58,817 nt of DNA from Candidatus Taylorbacteria bacterium (GCA_039934295.1 JBDTMN010000007.1:1-58817); one strand, 5' to 3'; shown: positions 1-8,644, counted from the first letter of the stretch. Numbers and translations are program-made. Notes: generated from the sequence alone by a model not told the origin.

Positions 1-448
1 GATTTGAAAATCCTGCATTCTCGAGATCAACGAGTTTAGGTTTGATGTTTTCCTCAAATGAATAATTGAGGATTGTCGGAAACTTCTCAACCAACTTTAC
101 GGGATTTTCAAATCCCGCTTTCTTGAGGTTTTCAAGCTTTGCTTTGATGTTTTCTTCGAATGAAAGGTTGAGGATTTGCGGATTCTTCTCAACCAATGCT
201 ACAGGATTTTCAAATCCCGCAATCTTGAGGTTAGAGAGTTTAGCATCAATATTATGCTCAAGGTGACTTTTGTCACCCATAAAATCTGCGACAAATTCCG
301 GAGAGAACCCGAGGTCTGTCAAATGCACGCTTCTTCTTAGCATCTCCTCCGAAGTACCGGCTTTGTTATCAGTTCGTCTTAAATCTTTAAATGATTCATC
401 ATTCATAATTGGTATGATTAGGGGCAACTCGGTTTGTTCGATGAGCAT
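1..448 (-). CDS. mTERF-like helical repeat protein (partial, runs off the window start)
   Basis: Seen: an open frame reads leftward from an ATG at 448 to the window edge, so only the N-terminal 149 codons are visible. After about 60 residues it becomes tandem 34-residue repeats of the form KxKLxxLKxAGFENPVxLVE followed by KxPxIL(N)xSFEENI. Two full copies and part of a third are visible, and the DNA repeats with a 102-bp period. Known: a roughly 30-36-residue repeat with a Leu-rich helix, a Pro-x-x-Leu turn and a following helix is the mTERF repeat, which builds a superhelical nucleic-acid-binding protein mainly in mitochondria and chloroplasts. Inference: a bacterial mTERF-like nucleic-acid-binding protein. 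It is transcribed divergently from holB, and no Shine-Dalgarno precedes the ATG. Other alpha-solenoid repeats remain possible because the C-terminus is missing. Confidence 0.7.
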   Translation of the reverse strand, partial: MLIEQTELPLIIPIMNDESFKDLRRTDNKAGTSEEMLRRSVHLTDLGFSPEFVADFMGDKSHLEHNIDAKLSNLKIAGFENPVALVEKNPQILNLSFEENIKAKLENLKKAGFENPVKLVEKFPTILNYSFEENIKPKLVDLENAGFSN

Positions 449-503
449 AGTATATAAAAATTGGAATCAAAGAGAAAGCAGGAGGTTATGATAGAATGAT
501 TAT

Positions 504-1190
504 ATGCCCATAACACTAGAGGATATTTCAAAGAATAATTTACATCATGCATATTGCATAGAAGGAGGAAAGGATGAAGTATATGCAGAACTTTTAGAAT
601 TTATAGAAAATACACTTGGAATTTCAACGAGGGGCAATCCGGATTTTTCGCACCTTGATGTGGAGACTTTGAATATCGAAGAAGGGAGAGCGCTCAAAGA
701 GCGTCAGCAAAATAAATCTCTAGATGGAGGAAAGAAGATTTTTGTCGTTTCCGCAAACAGCATCACTCGCGAGGCGCAGAACTCGCTTTTGAAAATCTTT
801 GAAGAGCCAACCGAGAATACCCATTTTTTTCTTATCTTACCTTCCGCAGAGATTTTGATTCCCACATTAAAATCACGTTTGCATATTGTAAAACAGACTG
901 GCATGAAAGAGGAGTCTGTCGAGGCAAATGAAGAAGCAAAGAAATTTGTCTTATCATCTAAATCTGCACGGCTTCTCCATTTGAAGAGCATTATCGAAGA
1001 AAAGGATAAACAAAAAGCTATTTCATTTCTGAATCTACTGGAGGGGTATCTTGCGAGTGATAGGGATATGAAAAAATTGAAAAAGGAAGAAGTGTTTGTC
1101 TTAGAAGAAATTATACGAATGAAGCAATATTTAGGAGACCGAGGGGCAAGTGTGAAAATGATTTTGGAATACATAGCGCTGATCGTGTGA
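504..1190 (+). CDS. holB: DNA polymerase III delta-prime subunit-like clamp loader protein
   Basis: A 228-residue protein of the AAA+ clamp-loader family. The N-terminus HHAYCIEGG occupies the place of the ATP-binding loop but lacks a real Walker A GKT, as is usual for delta-prime. Diagnostic stretches are KIFVVSANSITREAQNSLLKIFEEP (residues about 77-101, read as sensor/lid helices) and the ILPTLKSRL-type SRC region near residue 125. It is shorter than the roughly 330-residue E. coli protein, lacking most of the C-terminal collar. Role: non-ATPase stator of the complex that loads the sliding clamp. The ATG at 504 follows an extended -10 (TAGAAT at 492-497) by six bases, so the mRNA is probably leaderless. 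Divergent from the mTERF-like gene. Confidence 0.85.
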   Translation: MPITLEDISKNNLHHAYCIEGGKDEVYAELLEFIENTLGISTRGNPDFSHLDVETLNIEEGRALKERQQNKSLDGGKKIFVVSANSITREAQNSLLKIFEEPTENTHFFLILPSAEILIPTLKSRLHIVKQTGMKEESVEANEEAKKFVLSSKSARLLHLKSIIEEKDKQKAISFLNLLEGYLASDRDMKKLKKEEVFVLEEIIRMKQYLGDRGASVKMILEYIALIV

Positions 1191-1338
1191 CATGTAACAT
1201 ATAACATGTAGCATGTAACATGTAACATGTAGCATGTAACGTAAGAAATCAAACGACACTCTTCATTCAGGTGTTACCCTAGTCCGTCCGAACGGGTTTA
1301 GGACAAGTTACATGTTTTGTGTTACATGATTATTGCGT
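1189..1338. repeat. Intergenic inverted-repeat spacer built from ACATGTAAC words
   Basis: Between holB and frr, the left arm (about 1191-1243) is a run of ACATGTAAC/ACATGTAGC words and the right arm (about 1306-1328) carries GTTACATG in the opposite sense. The spacer could fold into one long imperfect hairpin. The same word set occurs again at 16954-17044. There are no spacers of constant length, so it is not a CRISPR array. Confidence 0.6.
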
Positions 1339-1344
1339 TATACT
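1317..1344 (+). promoter_or_regulatory. Promoter of frr (leaderless type)
   Basis: TTGTGT (1317-1322), a 16-bp spacer and TATACT (1339-1344), with the frr ATG only six bases after the -10. Transcription would begin at or next to the A of ATG. No Shine-Dalgarno is present. Confidence 0.6.
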
Positions 1345-1350
1345 CTTTGC

Positions 1351-1899
1351 ATGTATAATTTTTCCGATTTCAAAAAGAAAACTGATGGCGTGCACGACTG
1401 GCTTAAGAAGGAGTTGGGCAATATTCGCACAGGACAAGCATCTCCACAGCTTTTGGACTCAATAGAAGTTGAGTCGTATGGCTCAAAAGTGTCTTTAAAC
1501 CAAATTGCTCAAGTCACCGTGGAGGATGGCAAGACACTTCGTATTTCTCCTTGGGATAGCTCGCAAATTAAGGACATTGAAAAAGCTATTTTAGTTTCAA
1601 ATTTAGGGCTTTCACCGCGAGTGGACGAAACGGGACTTCGGGTCGCATTTCCTCCTCTTACCGGAGAGAGAAGGCAGGAACTTTCAAAAGTCGCGGGAGC
1701 GAAACTCGAGGAATCAAAAATTTCAGTTCGAAACGAGAGAGAGAAGGTGCTCAAAGATATCCAATCGAAGGAAAAAAAGGGCGAAATGACAGAGGACGAC
1801 GTGCGCAAGTCAAAGTCAGAACTTCAAAAGCAAATTGATGAAGCGAACAAGAAATTATTGGAAATAAAAGAAAAGAAAGATAAGGAAATTTTGAATTAA
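1351..1899 (+). CDS. frr: Ribosome recycling factor
   Basis: A 182-residue protein covering the whole RRF family length. Visible signatures are ELGNIRTGQASPQLLDSI near the N-terminus (the RTGRA(S/N)P-type motif) and the C-terminal coiled coil with EDDVRKSKSELQKQID. Role: with EF-G it splits the post-termination ribosome. The ATG at 1351 is chosen because MYNFSDF matches the usual N-terminus and because TATACT lies six bases upstream; the frame stays open to a TTG at 1333, which is less likely. A GC-rich hairpin follows at 1968-2002. In many bacteria frr lies near the rseP/cdsA/proS group, as it does here. Confidence 0.95.
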   Translation: MYNFSDFKKKTDGVHDWLKKELGNIRTGQASPQLLDSIEVESYGSKVSLNQIAQVTVEDGKTLRISPWDSSQIKDIEKAILVSNLGLSPRVDETGLRVAFPPLTGERRQELSKVAGAKLEESKISVRNEREKVLKDIQSKEKKGEMTEDDVRKSKSELQKQIDEANKKLLEIKEKKDKEILN

Positions 1900-1904
1900 A
1901 TATA

Positions 1905-2130
1905 CCAATATACCAATGAAGAAATATACGAATGCATACTAATACATTCCTCCTGCGACGAAGCAATGCCCGCCCGTACCGAAATAGTACGTTCGGGCGG
2001 GCTCCCTTTAGCGAGGAAGAATTGGAATTCCTCCTTTGGAAAGGAGGTGTCGAGTTTGCGAGACGGAGGATGTATACATTATTCGTTTTCATTAGTATAT
2101 TAGGGATTTATTCGTATATTGGTATTTGAA
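1905..2130. repeat. Intergenic spacer: GC hairpin nested in ATATACCAAT inverted repeat
   Basis: The frr-rseP spacer contains a perfect GC stem (GCCCGCCCG 1968-1976 with CGGGCGGGC 1994-2002) that may act as the frr terminator. Outside it, ATATACCAAT words (1901-1934) are matched by reverse-complementary words near 2075-2125. A 28-bp stretch at 1907-1934 recurs exactly at 6746-6773. Confidence 0.6.
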
Positions 2131-2133
2131 GCT

Positions 2134-3234
2134 ATGTCAGTAATAATATTCATAATCATCCTCGCGATTCTTGTCCTCGTCCACGAGTTCGGGCATTTTA
2201 TCGTTGCTAAGAAGTCGGGGATTCGAGTGGACGAATTCGGTCTCGGTTTTCCGCCAAGAATCTGGGGCAAAAAATACGACGGGACCATTTATTCTATAAA
2301 CTGGATTCCATTCGGAGGATTTGTGAAGATATTTGGAGAAAATCCCGATGACGAATCTCTAAGCGGGCCTCAAAGCTCGAGAAGTTTTGTGAACAAGAAG
2401 CGTCCGATACAAGCGTTAGTTTTAGTTGCCGGAGTCACCATGAATATTCTTTTTGCGTGGGTATTGATTTCCATCGGGTTCATGTCCGGACTTCCCACGA
2501 GTGTTGACGAGACGAACCAGTCTCAAATCAAAGATGCAAAGCTTGTGGTCACGCAAGTTTTGTCGGACAGTCCCGCGCAAAAAGTCGGGTTGAAAGCTGG
2601 AGACGAAATCGTATCGTTGCATTCTGGTGCCGACACTTTAAGTGATGGGGCAGTGGATGTCTCTCGCGTTCAGAATTTCATTTCTCTTCATGGCGGAAAA
2701 TCTGTATCCCTCGAACTCCAAAGGGGAGGGAATGCAGTTGAGATTGAGGCTATTCCTACCGAGGGAATTGTTCCCGGTAAAAGCGCACTCGGATTTTCAA
2801 TGGATTTTATTGGTTCGCTTCGGCTACCCATTCATGAAGCTCTTTGGGAGGGAGCGAAGCTTACTGCGAACCTGACTTACGCGATTGCAGAAAGTCTCAC
2901 ACTTTTTATTTACCATGCATTTACCGGAACTGCCGATTTTTCGGAAGTGACCGGCCCGGTGGGGATTGCTGGCATGGTGGGGGATGCAACGCAACTTGGC
3001 TTTATCTACCTTCTTTCATTCACTGCTTTTATATCTTTGAATCTCGCAGTTTTGAATCTACTGCCATTTCCGGCGCTCGATGGAGGAAGGCTCTTGTTTG
3101 TACTCATCGAATCCGTTATAAGGAAGCCCATTAACCATAAAGTGGCAAATGCATTGAATTCCGCGGGCTTCGCACTCCTTATTTTGCTCATGCTTGTGGT
3201 AACATATAAAGACATTATTAAGTTGATTCATTAA
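2134..3234 (+). CDS. rseP: Site-2 intramembrane zinc metalloprotease (RseP/RasP family)
   Basis: A 366-residue membrane protease. The zinc site HEFGH is in the first membrane segment (residues about 18-22 from the ATG at 2134). A PDZ domain follows (SPAQKVGLKAGDEIVSL, residues about 145-165), and the C-terminal NLLPFPALDGGR supplies the third metal ligand in a late membrane segment. The single PDZ and length near 370 fit the Gram-positive/CPR type rather than the two-PDZ E. coli RseP. Role: cuts transmembrane segments of anti-sigma factors or signal peptides in the membrane. The ATG at 2134 is preferred over a TTG at 2119 because MSVIIFIIILAILVLVHEFGH begins the first helix directly. Confidence 0.92.
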   Translation: MSVIIFIIILAILVLVHEFGHFIVAKKSGIRVDEFGLGFPPRIWGKKYDGTIYSINWIPFGGFVKIFGENPDDESLSGPQSSRSFVNKKRPIQALVLVAGVTMNILFAWVLISIGFMSGLPTSVDETNQSQIKDAKLVVTQVLSDSPAQKVGLKAGDEIVSLHSGADTLSDGAVDVSRVQNFISLHGGKSVSLELQRGGNAVEIEAIPTEGIVPGKSALGFSMDFIGSLRLPIHEALWEGAKLTANLTYAIAESLTLFIYHAFTGTADFSEVTGPVGIAGMVGDATQLGFIYLLSFTAFISLNLAVLNLLPFPALDGGRLLFVLIESVIRKPINHKVANALNSAGFALLILLMLVVTYKDIIKLIH

Positions 3235-3267
3235 AATTCTGTAGTCGATAATCCATACTCTATTCAA

Positions 3268-4515
3268 ATGCGCCAATCACAGCTATTTACAAAAACCCGC
3301 AAAGAGGCCCCGAAAGACGAGGTTTCAAAAAACGCGATTCTTTTAATCCGCGCAGGATTCATCAACAAAGAAATGGCGGGCGTGTATTCTTTCTTGCCGT
3401 TGGGTCTGCGGGTATTGAATAAAATAAACGCGATTGTGAGAGATGAGATGAACGCAATCGGAGGCGTAGAATTCTTTTTGACCTCGCTTCAAGACAAAGC
3501 AGTTTGGGAAAAATCGGGAAGGTGGGATGACAAAGTTGTGGACAATTGGTTTAAGACAAAGCTCAAAAATGGGACGGATTTGGGGTTGGCTTTCACTCAT
3601 GAAGAGCCGTTGACACAACTTATGAAAGAACATATCCGTTCGTGGAGAGACCTTCCGCGATATCCGTATCAGATTCAAACAAAATTTCGCAACGAGGCGA
3701 GAGCAAAGAGCGGAATCATGAGGACTAGAGAATTTCTCATGAAAGACCTCTACTCATTTTCCGAGAATGAGAAGGAGCACGAAGTTTTCTATGGTAAAGC
3801 AAAAGATGCGTATAAGAAAATTTTTGAGAGAGCGGGTGTGGGAGAGAGTACTCATCTTACCTATGCTTCGGGCGGAACATTTTCGAAATTCTCGCATGAA
3901 TTTCAGACCGTTACCCTCGCCGGTGAAGATGACATCTATGTTTGCGGGAAATGCGGTGTAGCTGTGAATGAAGAGGTTGTCGCGGACTTTAACTCAAGCT
4001 GTCCGGAGTGCAAAAACAAAGACTTAAAAAAGGAAAAGGCCGTGGAGGTGGGAAATATTTTTCCACTCGGTTACAAATACTCCGAGACTCTCGGTCTCTC
4101 ATTTATTGATGCTGAGGGAGAGAAAAAATCGGTTTTCATGGGCTCATACGGCATCGGTCCCGCCCGACTCATGGGAGCGGTTGTAGAGGTTCTCTCCGAC
4201 GACAAAGGTCTGGTCTGGCCTTCCGCAATTTCGCCTTTTGCTCACCATCTCATTCCCATATTCGATAAGGAAGAAAAGGCTCTAAACTATGCGGATAAAT
4301 TGTATGAAAATCTACTCGACAAAGGCGTGGAAGTCTTATACGATGACAGAGACATGAGGGCGGGAGAGAAATTTGGCGACGCAGATTTAATGGGTATTGC
4401 AAGCCAAATTGTGGTGAGTGAAAAAACAATAGCCGAGGACAGCGTAGAGGTAAAAGACAGAAAAACGGGAAAGGTAGAAAAAATTAAATTAAAGGAATTT
4501 CTCTCTCAAGTTTGA
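3268..4515 (+). CDS. proS: Prolyl-tRNA synthetase, short form without editing insert
   Basis: A 415-residue class II synthetase. Motif 2 is visible as YPYQIQTKFRNEARAKSGIMRTREFLMKD, and motif 3 as MGSYGIGPARLMGAVVE. An anticodon-binding domain (PIFDKEEKALNYADKL onward) ends the protein. Bacterial ProRS is normally about 565 residues with a roughly 180-residue INS editing domain; here that region is replaced by a short four-cysteine knuckle (CGKCGVAVN with CPECKNKD, residues about 228-250). The enzyme should therefore lack editing of Ala-tRNA(Pro) in cis. It follows rseP by 33 bases, so the two are probably co-transcribed. The ATG at 3268 begins the usual MRQSQLF start. Confidence 0.93.
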   Translation: MRQSQLFTKTRKEAPKDEVSKNAILLIRAGFINKEMAGVYSFLPLGLRVLNKINAIVRDEMNAIGGVEFFLTSLQDKAVWEKSGRWDDKVVDNWFKTKLKNGTDLGLAFTHEEPLTQLMKEHIRSWRDLPRYPYQIQTKFRNEARAKSGIMRTREFLMKDLYSFSENEKEHEVFYGKAKDAYKKIFERAGVGESTHLTYASGGTFSKFSHEFQTVTLAGEDDIYVCGKCGVAVNEEVVADFNSSCPECKNKDLKKEKAVEVGNIFPLGYKYSETLGLSFIDAEGEKKSVFMGSYGIGPARLMGAVVEVLSDDKGLVWPSAISPFAHHLIPIFDKEEKALNYADKLYENLLDKGVEVLYDDRDMRAGEKFGDADLMGIASQIVVSEKTIAEDSVEVKDRKTGKVEKIKLKEFLSQV

Positions 4516-4519
4516 TAGT

Positions 4520-4632
4520 AAATACCCATAACTCATAATGTATAACTGAATAACTCATAACGAAATTCAGGATTGTTTTTGTAATTCAGTTAAGCAGTTA
4601 TACAGTTATGAGTCATAAGTTGTCGTTTATAA
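4520..4632. repeat. Intergenic inverted repeat of ATAACTCATAA/TTATGAGT words
   Basis: The proS-mreB spacer has a left arm rich in AACTCATAA and GTATAACTGA (4527-4563) and a right arm GTTATACAGTTATGAGTCATAA (4598-4619). The two arms are imperfect reverse complements. No gene is seen here. Confidence 0.55.
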
Positions 4633-5694
4633 ATGAACAAACACAAAGAAAAAATATATCGCTGGCTGTCAAACGATATCGGAATTGATCTCGGAACCAC
4701 GAGCACCTTAGTGTATGTGCGTGGACAAGGGATTATATTGAACGAACCTTCTGTCGTGGCATTGAATCAAAAAACCGGGCAGGTTGTGGCAGTCGGACTT
4801 CCCGCAAAAGCAATGTTGGGGAGAACACCTGCGCACATTCAGGCGGTGAAGCCACTTGTCGATGGTGTCATTTCGGATTTTGAAATTACCGAAGAGATGA
4901 TTCTCTATCTTTTAAACAAAGCGGGAAAAAATTCCAAAAAATTTCTTGGTCCCCGCGTCGTTGTGGGAGTACCCTACGGCATCACAAACGTTGAAACGAG
5001 AGCCGTGCGTGATGCGACCAAAAACAGCGGTGCAAGAGAGGTGCATATTGTCGAGGAGCCCATGGCGGCCGCAATCGGCATCCGCCTTCCCGTGAATGAG
5101 CCGGTCGGGAACATGATTATTGACATCGGAGGGGGGACGGCGGACATCGCCGTGATTTCGCTCGGAGGCATTGTTCGTGCCAAGACTCTGAAGTCAGCGG
5201 GGGAAAAATTAAACAGCGACATCATTTCTTATATCCGTGGGGAATTCAAGATTTTAATCGGGGAAAAAACGGCTGAACTCATAAAAATTACTATCGGCTC
5301 CGTTATTCCCACCGACCATTCCCAAGAGATTTCCGTCAAGGGCAGAGATTTGGTGACAGGTCTGCCCCGTGAAGTCATTATCACGGACTCCGACGTGCGG
5401 GAGGCAATATCGCAAACTATCGAGAACATAGTGGAATCTGTGAAGGAAGTGCTGGAGACGACTCCTCCAGAGATTGTTTCCGATATTATGCAAAGAGGAA
5501 TACATGTAGTGGGAGGAGGAGCTCTATTTCAGGGGTTGGGAGAACTTTTGCATGAGAGTGTTAAAATCCCTATCCATATTGCGGAGGATCCTCTTACTGC
5601 GGTTGCGCGCGGAACCGGAATAATCCTGGAGAATATGGAAATGTACGAAGATCTTCTGATTCAAAACGAAGATGAATTACCCCCTCAAAAATAA
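4633..5694 (+). CDS. mreB: Rod shape-determining actin-like protein
   Basis: A 353-residue MreB, full family length. The phosphate-1 loop DIGIDLGTTST (residues about 15-25), the VEEPMAAAIG stretch (about 139), phosphate-2 IDIGGGTADIAVIS (about 162-175) and the adenosine loop HVVGGGALFQGLGEL are all intact. Role: ATP-dependent filaments under the membrane that direct the elongation peptidoglycan machinery. First gene of an mreB-mreC-mreD-pbp2 run; its 3' end overlaps mreC by 23 bases, implying translational coupling. The organism should therefore be rod-shaped or at least have an elongasome. Confidence 0.95.
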   Translation: MNKHKEKIYRWLSNDIGIDLGTTSTLVYVRGQGIILNEPSVVALNQKTGQVVAVGLPAKAMLGRTPAHIQAVKPLVDGVISDFEITEEMILYLLNKAGKNSKKFLGPRVVVGVPYGITNVETRAVRDATKNSGAREVHIVEEPMAAAIGIRLPVNEPVGNMIIDIGGGTADIAVISLGGIVRAKTLKSAGEKLNSDIISYIRGEFKILIGEKTAELIKITIGSVIPTDHSQEISVKGRDLVTGLPREVIITDSDVREAISQTIENIVESVKEVLETTPPEIVSDIMQRGIHVVGGGALFQGLGELLHESVKIPIHIAEDPLTAVARGTGIILENMEMYEDLLIQNEDELPPQK

Positions 5695-6478
5695 AGTCGG
5701 AAACCGAAGAAAGAAAGCGAGCCTGCTCGGAATTCCGATACTTTTCCTTATCCTCATTTTTTTATTGAGCGCGTATTTGCCTAATGGTGGGGGCACGATT
5801 CTGCTTGCAATCGGACGACCCTTCTTTGTAGCAAAAAATAGCATAGTGGAAGGCGGAGGAAATTTCCTCGAATATTTCCGATCCAAAGGAGCGCTCATCG
5901 AAGAAAATAAAAATTTAAAGGCAGAGGCCGATGATCTTGCTTACGGCTTAATACGATTGAATATACTTGAAAAAGAAAATCAGGAGCTCAAGGCGGAGTT
6001 TGGAAGAGCAAAACCAGAGAAGTCTGTTCTTGCCTACGTACTAACTTCTCCAGGCTTCTCGCCCTATGACACATTTCTTTTAGATGCGGGGTCGAAGGAT
6101 GGGGTAGCTTTTGGTGACACGGTCTCGATTGCGGGCGGACTCGGGGTGGGACATATTAAAGAAGTGTTTTCTCGAACCTCGCTTGCCCTCCTGTATTCAT
6201 CGCCGGGAGAAGAAGTCACTGTCCGCATTCCTCCTCAACAAATTATGGCAAAGGCCTACGGTCGAGGCGGAGGGAATTTTGAAATAAAATTACCAAAAGA
6301 TATTGACGTTCAAAAGGGCGCACTTATTTCAATGCCGGGGGTCGACAACGCAATTTTGGGGGTTGTGGAGGCAATCGAAACGGATGCCACTCAATCACTC
6401 CAACTCGTTCTTGTGAGAAATTTGTTTAATATCAATCAGATTGATAAAGTCTATATCAAAAAACAAAAGCAAATTTGA
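5672..6478 (+). CDS. mreC: Rod shape-determining protein MreC
   Basis: A 268-residue single-pass protein. A membrane anchor (LGIPILFLILIFLLSAYL, residues about 19-36) is followed by a coiled coil (about 70-110, LKAEADDLAYGLIRLNILEKENQELKAEF in pieces) and the beta-barrel domain (GFSPYDTFLLDAGSKDGVAFGDTV and onward). Role: extracytoplasmic scaffold that activates PBP2/RodA. It starts inside the end of mreB, so is co-translated, and ends just before the MreD-like gene. The basic residues before the membrane segment favour the listed ATG. Confidence 0.9.
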   Translation: MNYPLKNKVGNRRKKASLLGIPILFLILIFLLSAYLPNGGGTILLAIGRPFFVAKNSIVEGGGNFLEYFRSKGALIEENKNLKAEADDLAYGLIRLNILEKENQELKAEFGRAKPEKSVLAYVLTSPGFSPYDTFLLDAGSKDGVAFGDTVSIAGGLGVGHIKEVFSRTSLALLYSSPGEEVTVRIPPQQIMAKAYGRGGGNFEIKLPKDIDVQKGALISMPGVDNAILGVVEAIETDATQSLQLVLVRNLFNINQIDKVYIKKQKQI

Positions 6479-6488
6479 GAGACGCATA

Positions 6489-6740
6489 ATGACAGATATG
6501 ATTCTCATGCTCTCGGTTTTCTTTATTCCCTGGTGGGTGGTCTTGGGGCTCGGAATCTGTTTTCTTTTTTATTTTGACTCATTTGTCGAGATTTTGATTT
6601 TAGGATTTATGATTGATTCAGTTTATAATGTGTCCTCATCACACTATCTGCATTTTCAATTTATTATTTCTCTCCTTTCAGTCGTTCTCTTTGTTTTTTC
6701 GACGCAAATAAAAAAACGACTTACGATTTATAAGAATTAA
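6489..6740 (+). CDS. mreD: Small MreD-like membrane protein
   Basis: An 83-residue protein that is nearly all hydrophobic, with about three membrane helices (MILMLSVFFIPWWVVLGLGI, FVEILILGFMIDSVYNV, FIISLLSVVLFVFS). Sequence motifs are too weak to prove MreD, which is usually about 160 residues. The call rests on its place between mreC and pbp2 and on the membrane profile. The ATG at 6489 is taken because the 16 upstream codons would overlap mreC and are basic. Role, if correct: membrane partner of MreC in cell elongation. Confidence 0.55.
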   Translation: MTDMILMLSVFFIPWWVVLGLGICFLFYFDSFVEILILGFMIDSVYNVSSSHYLHFQFIISLLSVVLFVFSTQIKKRLTIYKN

Positions 6741-6862
6741 ATACTAATATACCAATGAAGAAATATACGAATGAAAACCAATAATTCAAGATTTTCTAAG
6801 TTTCTTATTCGTATTCATTTGTATATTAGGAGTTATTAGTATATTGGTATGCTTATCTTTCA
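6741..6862. repeat. Intergenic inverted repeat sharing a 28-bp word with the frr-rseP spacer
   Basis: Left arm ATACTAATATACCAATGAAG onward (6741-6773) and right arm ending TTAGTATATTGGTAT (6836-6850) are near reverse complements. The 28 bp at 6746-6773 are identical to 1907-1934. This shows the spacer words are a dispersed repeat family, not local accidents. Confidence 0.65.
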
Positions 6863-8542
6863 ATGAAAAAAAAGTTTGACTCAAGCCGAAATCTCGAAAT
6901 TCATCCAGATGAAATATTTCTTGATTCAAAAAATCTTCCCGATTTTGATACCGACCAATTTGAGGGAAGAATTGAGAAACCAATATCCAAGAAACCTTAT
7001 ATTTTTCTTTGTTTGATATTTTTATCGATCGGGCTTGCTTATATCGCAAGGATCGGTATTCTGCAAATCCGCGATGGAGAAGCCTACTCGCTTCAAAGCG
7101 AAAATAACCGCCTCCGTCACAGCCTGATTTTTGCGGAGAGGGGAGTCATTTATGACAGAAACGGCGAGTTGCTTGCTTCCAACGTGGAAGATCCTCTAGG
7201 ACGGCCTTTTTCGGCGAGGAAGTATAGTTCTCTCTCCGGGCTATCGCACATTTTGGGCTATATGAAATATCCGGCGAAAGATGCGAATGGTTTTTATTAC
7301 GACGAAACTTACGACGGCAAGGACGGGGTGGAGAAATTTTATAATGAATATCTTACGGGAGTAAACGGCCTTAAAATAATTGAAACGAATGCGACCGGAG
7401 GCGCGGAATCCGAAAATACTATCGAACCACCTCAATCGGGAAAGAGCCTCAACTTATCCGTCGACGCAAAATTGCAGAACGCTTTTTATGAGATTATAAA
7501 AAAGATTGTTGATGACATAGGCTTTACGGGAGGGGCCGCCGCCCTCATGGACATCAAGACTGGGGAAATTATCGCACTTACGAGTTTTCCCGAATACTCG
7601 TCTCAAATTCTCACTGACGGATCTGATTCATCCGCGATTCAAGACGTTTTAAGCGACCCTCGAAACCCTTTTCTTGATCGGATTGTCGACGGGCTGTATA
7701 CGCCCGGCTCTATCGTAAAGCCATTTATCGCTCTCGGTGCATTGCAGGAAGACGTGATTAATCCGGAGACAAAAATATTGAGCACGGGATCAATTTCTCT
7801 TCCAAATATCTATGACCCCACGAAGAGCACAGTCTTTAAGGATTGGAAAGCGCACGGCTATGTCAATATGAGAGAAGCAATTTCCGTGTCCTCCGATGTC
7901 TATTTTTATGAAGTTGGCGGAGGATTTCAAAACCAGAAAGGCTTGGGCATTTCACGGATAGTAAAATACATGAAACAGTTTGGCTTCGGCGCAAAGATTC
8001 CTTCGAAATTTTTCTCCGGCTCTGAAGGTGTGGTGCCCGATCCCGCGTGGAAAAAGTTACATTTTGACGGGGAAGAATGGAGCGTGGGCGACACGTACCA
8101 CACCGCAATAGGCCAGTATGGTTTTCAGATTACTCCACTTCAAGAAATGCTTGCCGTCGCGGCAATCGCCAATGACGGCGTTATGGTTTATCCCACGATT
8201 GTGAAAGGCGAGAGCGAGACTCCACCAAGGGAACTTCCCATTGCAAAACAGTATTTCACGGTTGTCCAGGAAGGAATGCGCCTTAGCGCCGTTTCCGGGA
8301 CGGCGAGCGCTTTAAATATAAGCTCCGTCCAAATTGCCGCTAAAACAGGAACAGCCGAATTAGGGACTTTAAAGCACTATGTGAACTCATGGGTAACCGG
8401 CTTTTTTCCATATGAGAAGCCAAAATACGCGTTCGTAGTGATAATGGAGAAGGGTCCCACCGGCAATCCTGTAGGAGCTTCGGCGGTTGCGAGACAATTT
8501 TTTGATTGGGTAGCGGTTCATGCGCCGGAGTATTTGAGGTAG
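6863..8542 (+). CDS. mrdA: Penicillin-binding protein 2 (elongation transpeptidase)
   Basis: A 559-residue class B PBP. One membrane helix (IFLCLIFLSIGLAYIARIGI, residues about 48-67) is followed by the pedestal domain (RGVIYDRNGELLASN) and the transpeptidase domain with SxxK (TPGSIVKP, about residue 283), SxD/N (SVSSDVY, about 342) and KTG (AAKTGTAELG, about 494). Role: cross-links peptidoglycan in the lateral wall together with RodA, which is not in this window. It is the last gene of the mre group, separated from mreD by a repeat spacer. The acidic N-terminal tail of about 45 residues before the anchor is longer than usual. Confidence 0.92.
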   Translation: MKKKFDSSRNLEIHPDEIFLDSKNLPDFDTDQFEGRIEKPISKKPYIFLCLIFLSIGLAYIARIGILQIRDGEAYSLQSENNRLRHSLIFAERGVIYDRNGELLASNVEDPLGRPFSARKYSSLSGLSHILGYMKYPAKDANGFYYDETYDGKDGVEKFYNEYLTGVNGLKIIETNATGGAESENTIEPPQSGKSLNLSVDAKLQNAFYEIIKKIVDDIGFTGGAAALMDIKTGEIIALTSFPEYSSQILTDGSDSSAIQDVLSDPRNPFLDRIVDGLYTPGSIVKPFIALGALQEDVINPETKILSTGSISLPNIYDPTKSTVFKDWKAHGYVNMREAISVSSDVYFYEVGGGFQNQKGLGISRIVKYMKQFGFGAKIPSKFFSGSEGVVPDPAWKKLHFDGEEWSVGDTYHTAIGQYGFQITPLQEMLAVAAIANDGVMVYPTIVKGESETPPRELPIAKQYFTVVQEGMRLSAVSGTASALNISSVQIAAKTGTAELGTLKHYVNSWVTGFFPYEKPKYAFVVIMEKGPTGNPVGASAVARQFFDWVAVHAPEYLR

Positions 8543-8589
8543 ACAGTAAGTAGATTATAGAAATTAATAGAATATGGAATGAAGGGAAA

Positions 8590-8622
8590 AGAAAAAGGCG
8601 GAGTCTCTAAGAGAGTCCACCT
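8590..8622 (-). terminator. Intrinsic terminator of the 58-residue gene
   Basis: On the minus strand a 12-bp stem (8610-8621 with 8597-8608, one mismatch) is followed by TTTTTC. It lies 23 bases after the stop of the small minus-strand gene. Confidence 0.75.
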
Positions 8623-8644
8623 TGGTTACAAATGAGCGGGGCCG

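Noticed and set aside
1-240. Tandem 102-bp repeats at the window start as a CRISPR or satellite
   Set aside because: The period is a multiple of three and the minus strand reads through as a repeated helical protein.
1191-1243. ACATGTAAC repeats as a CRISPR array
   Set aside because: Repeat unit is about ten bases without unique spacers of constant size, and there are no cas genes.
704-1252. Long minus-strand open frame opposite holB
   Set aside because: It is Ser/Phe-rich, antisense to a clear gene, and its first codons come from the ACATGTAAC repeat; a shadow frame.
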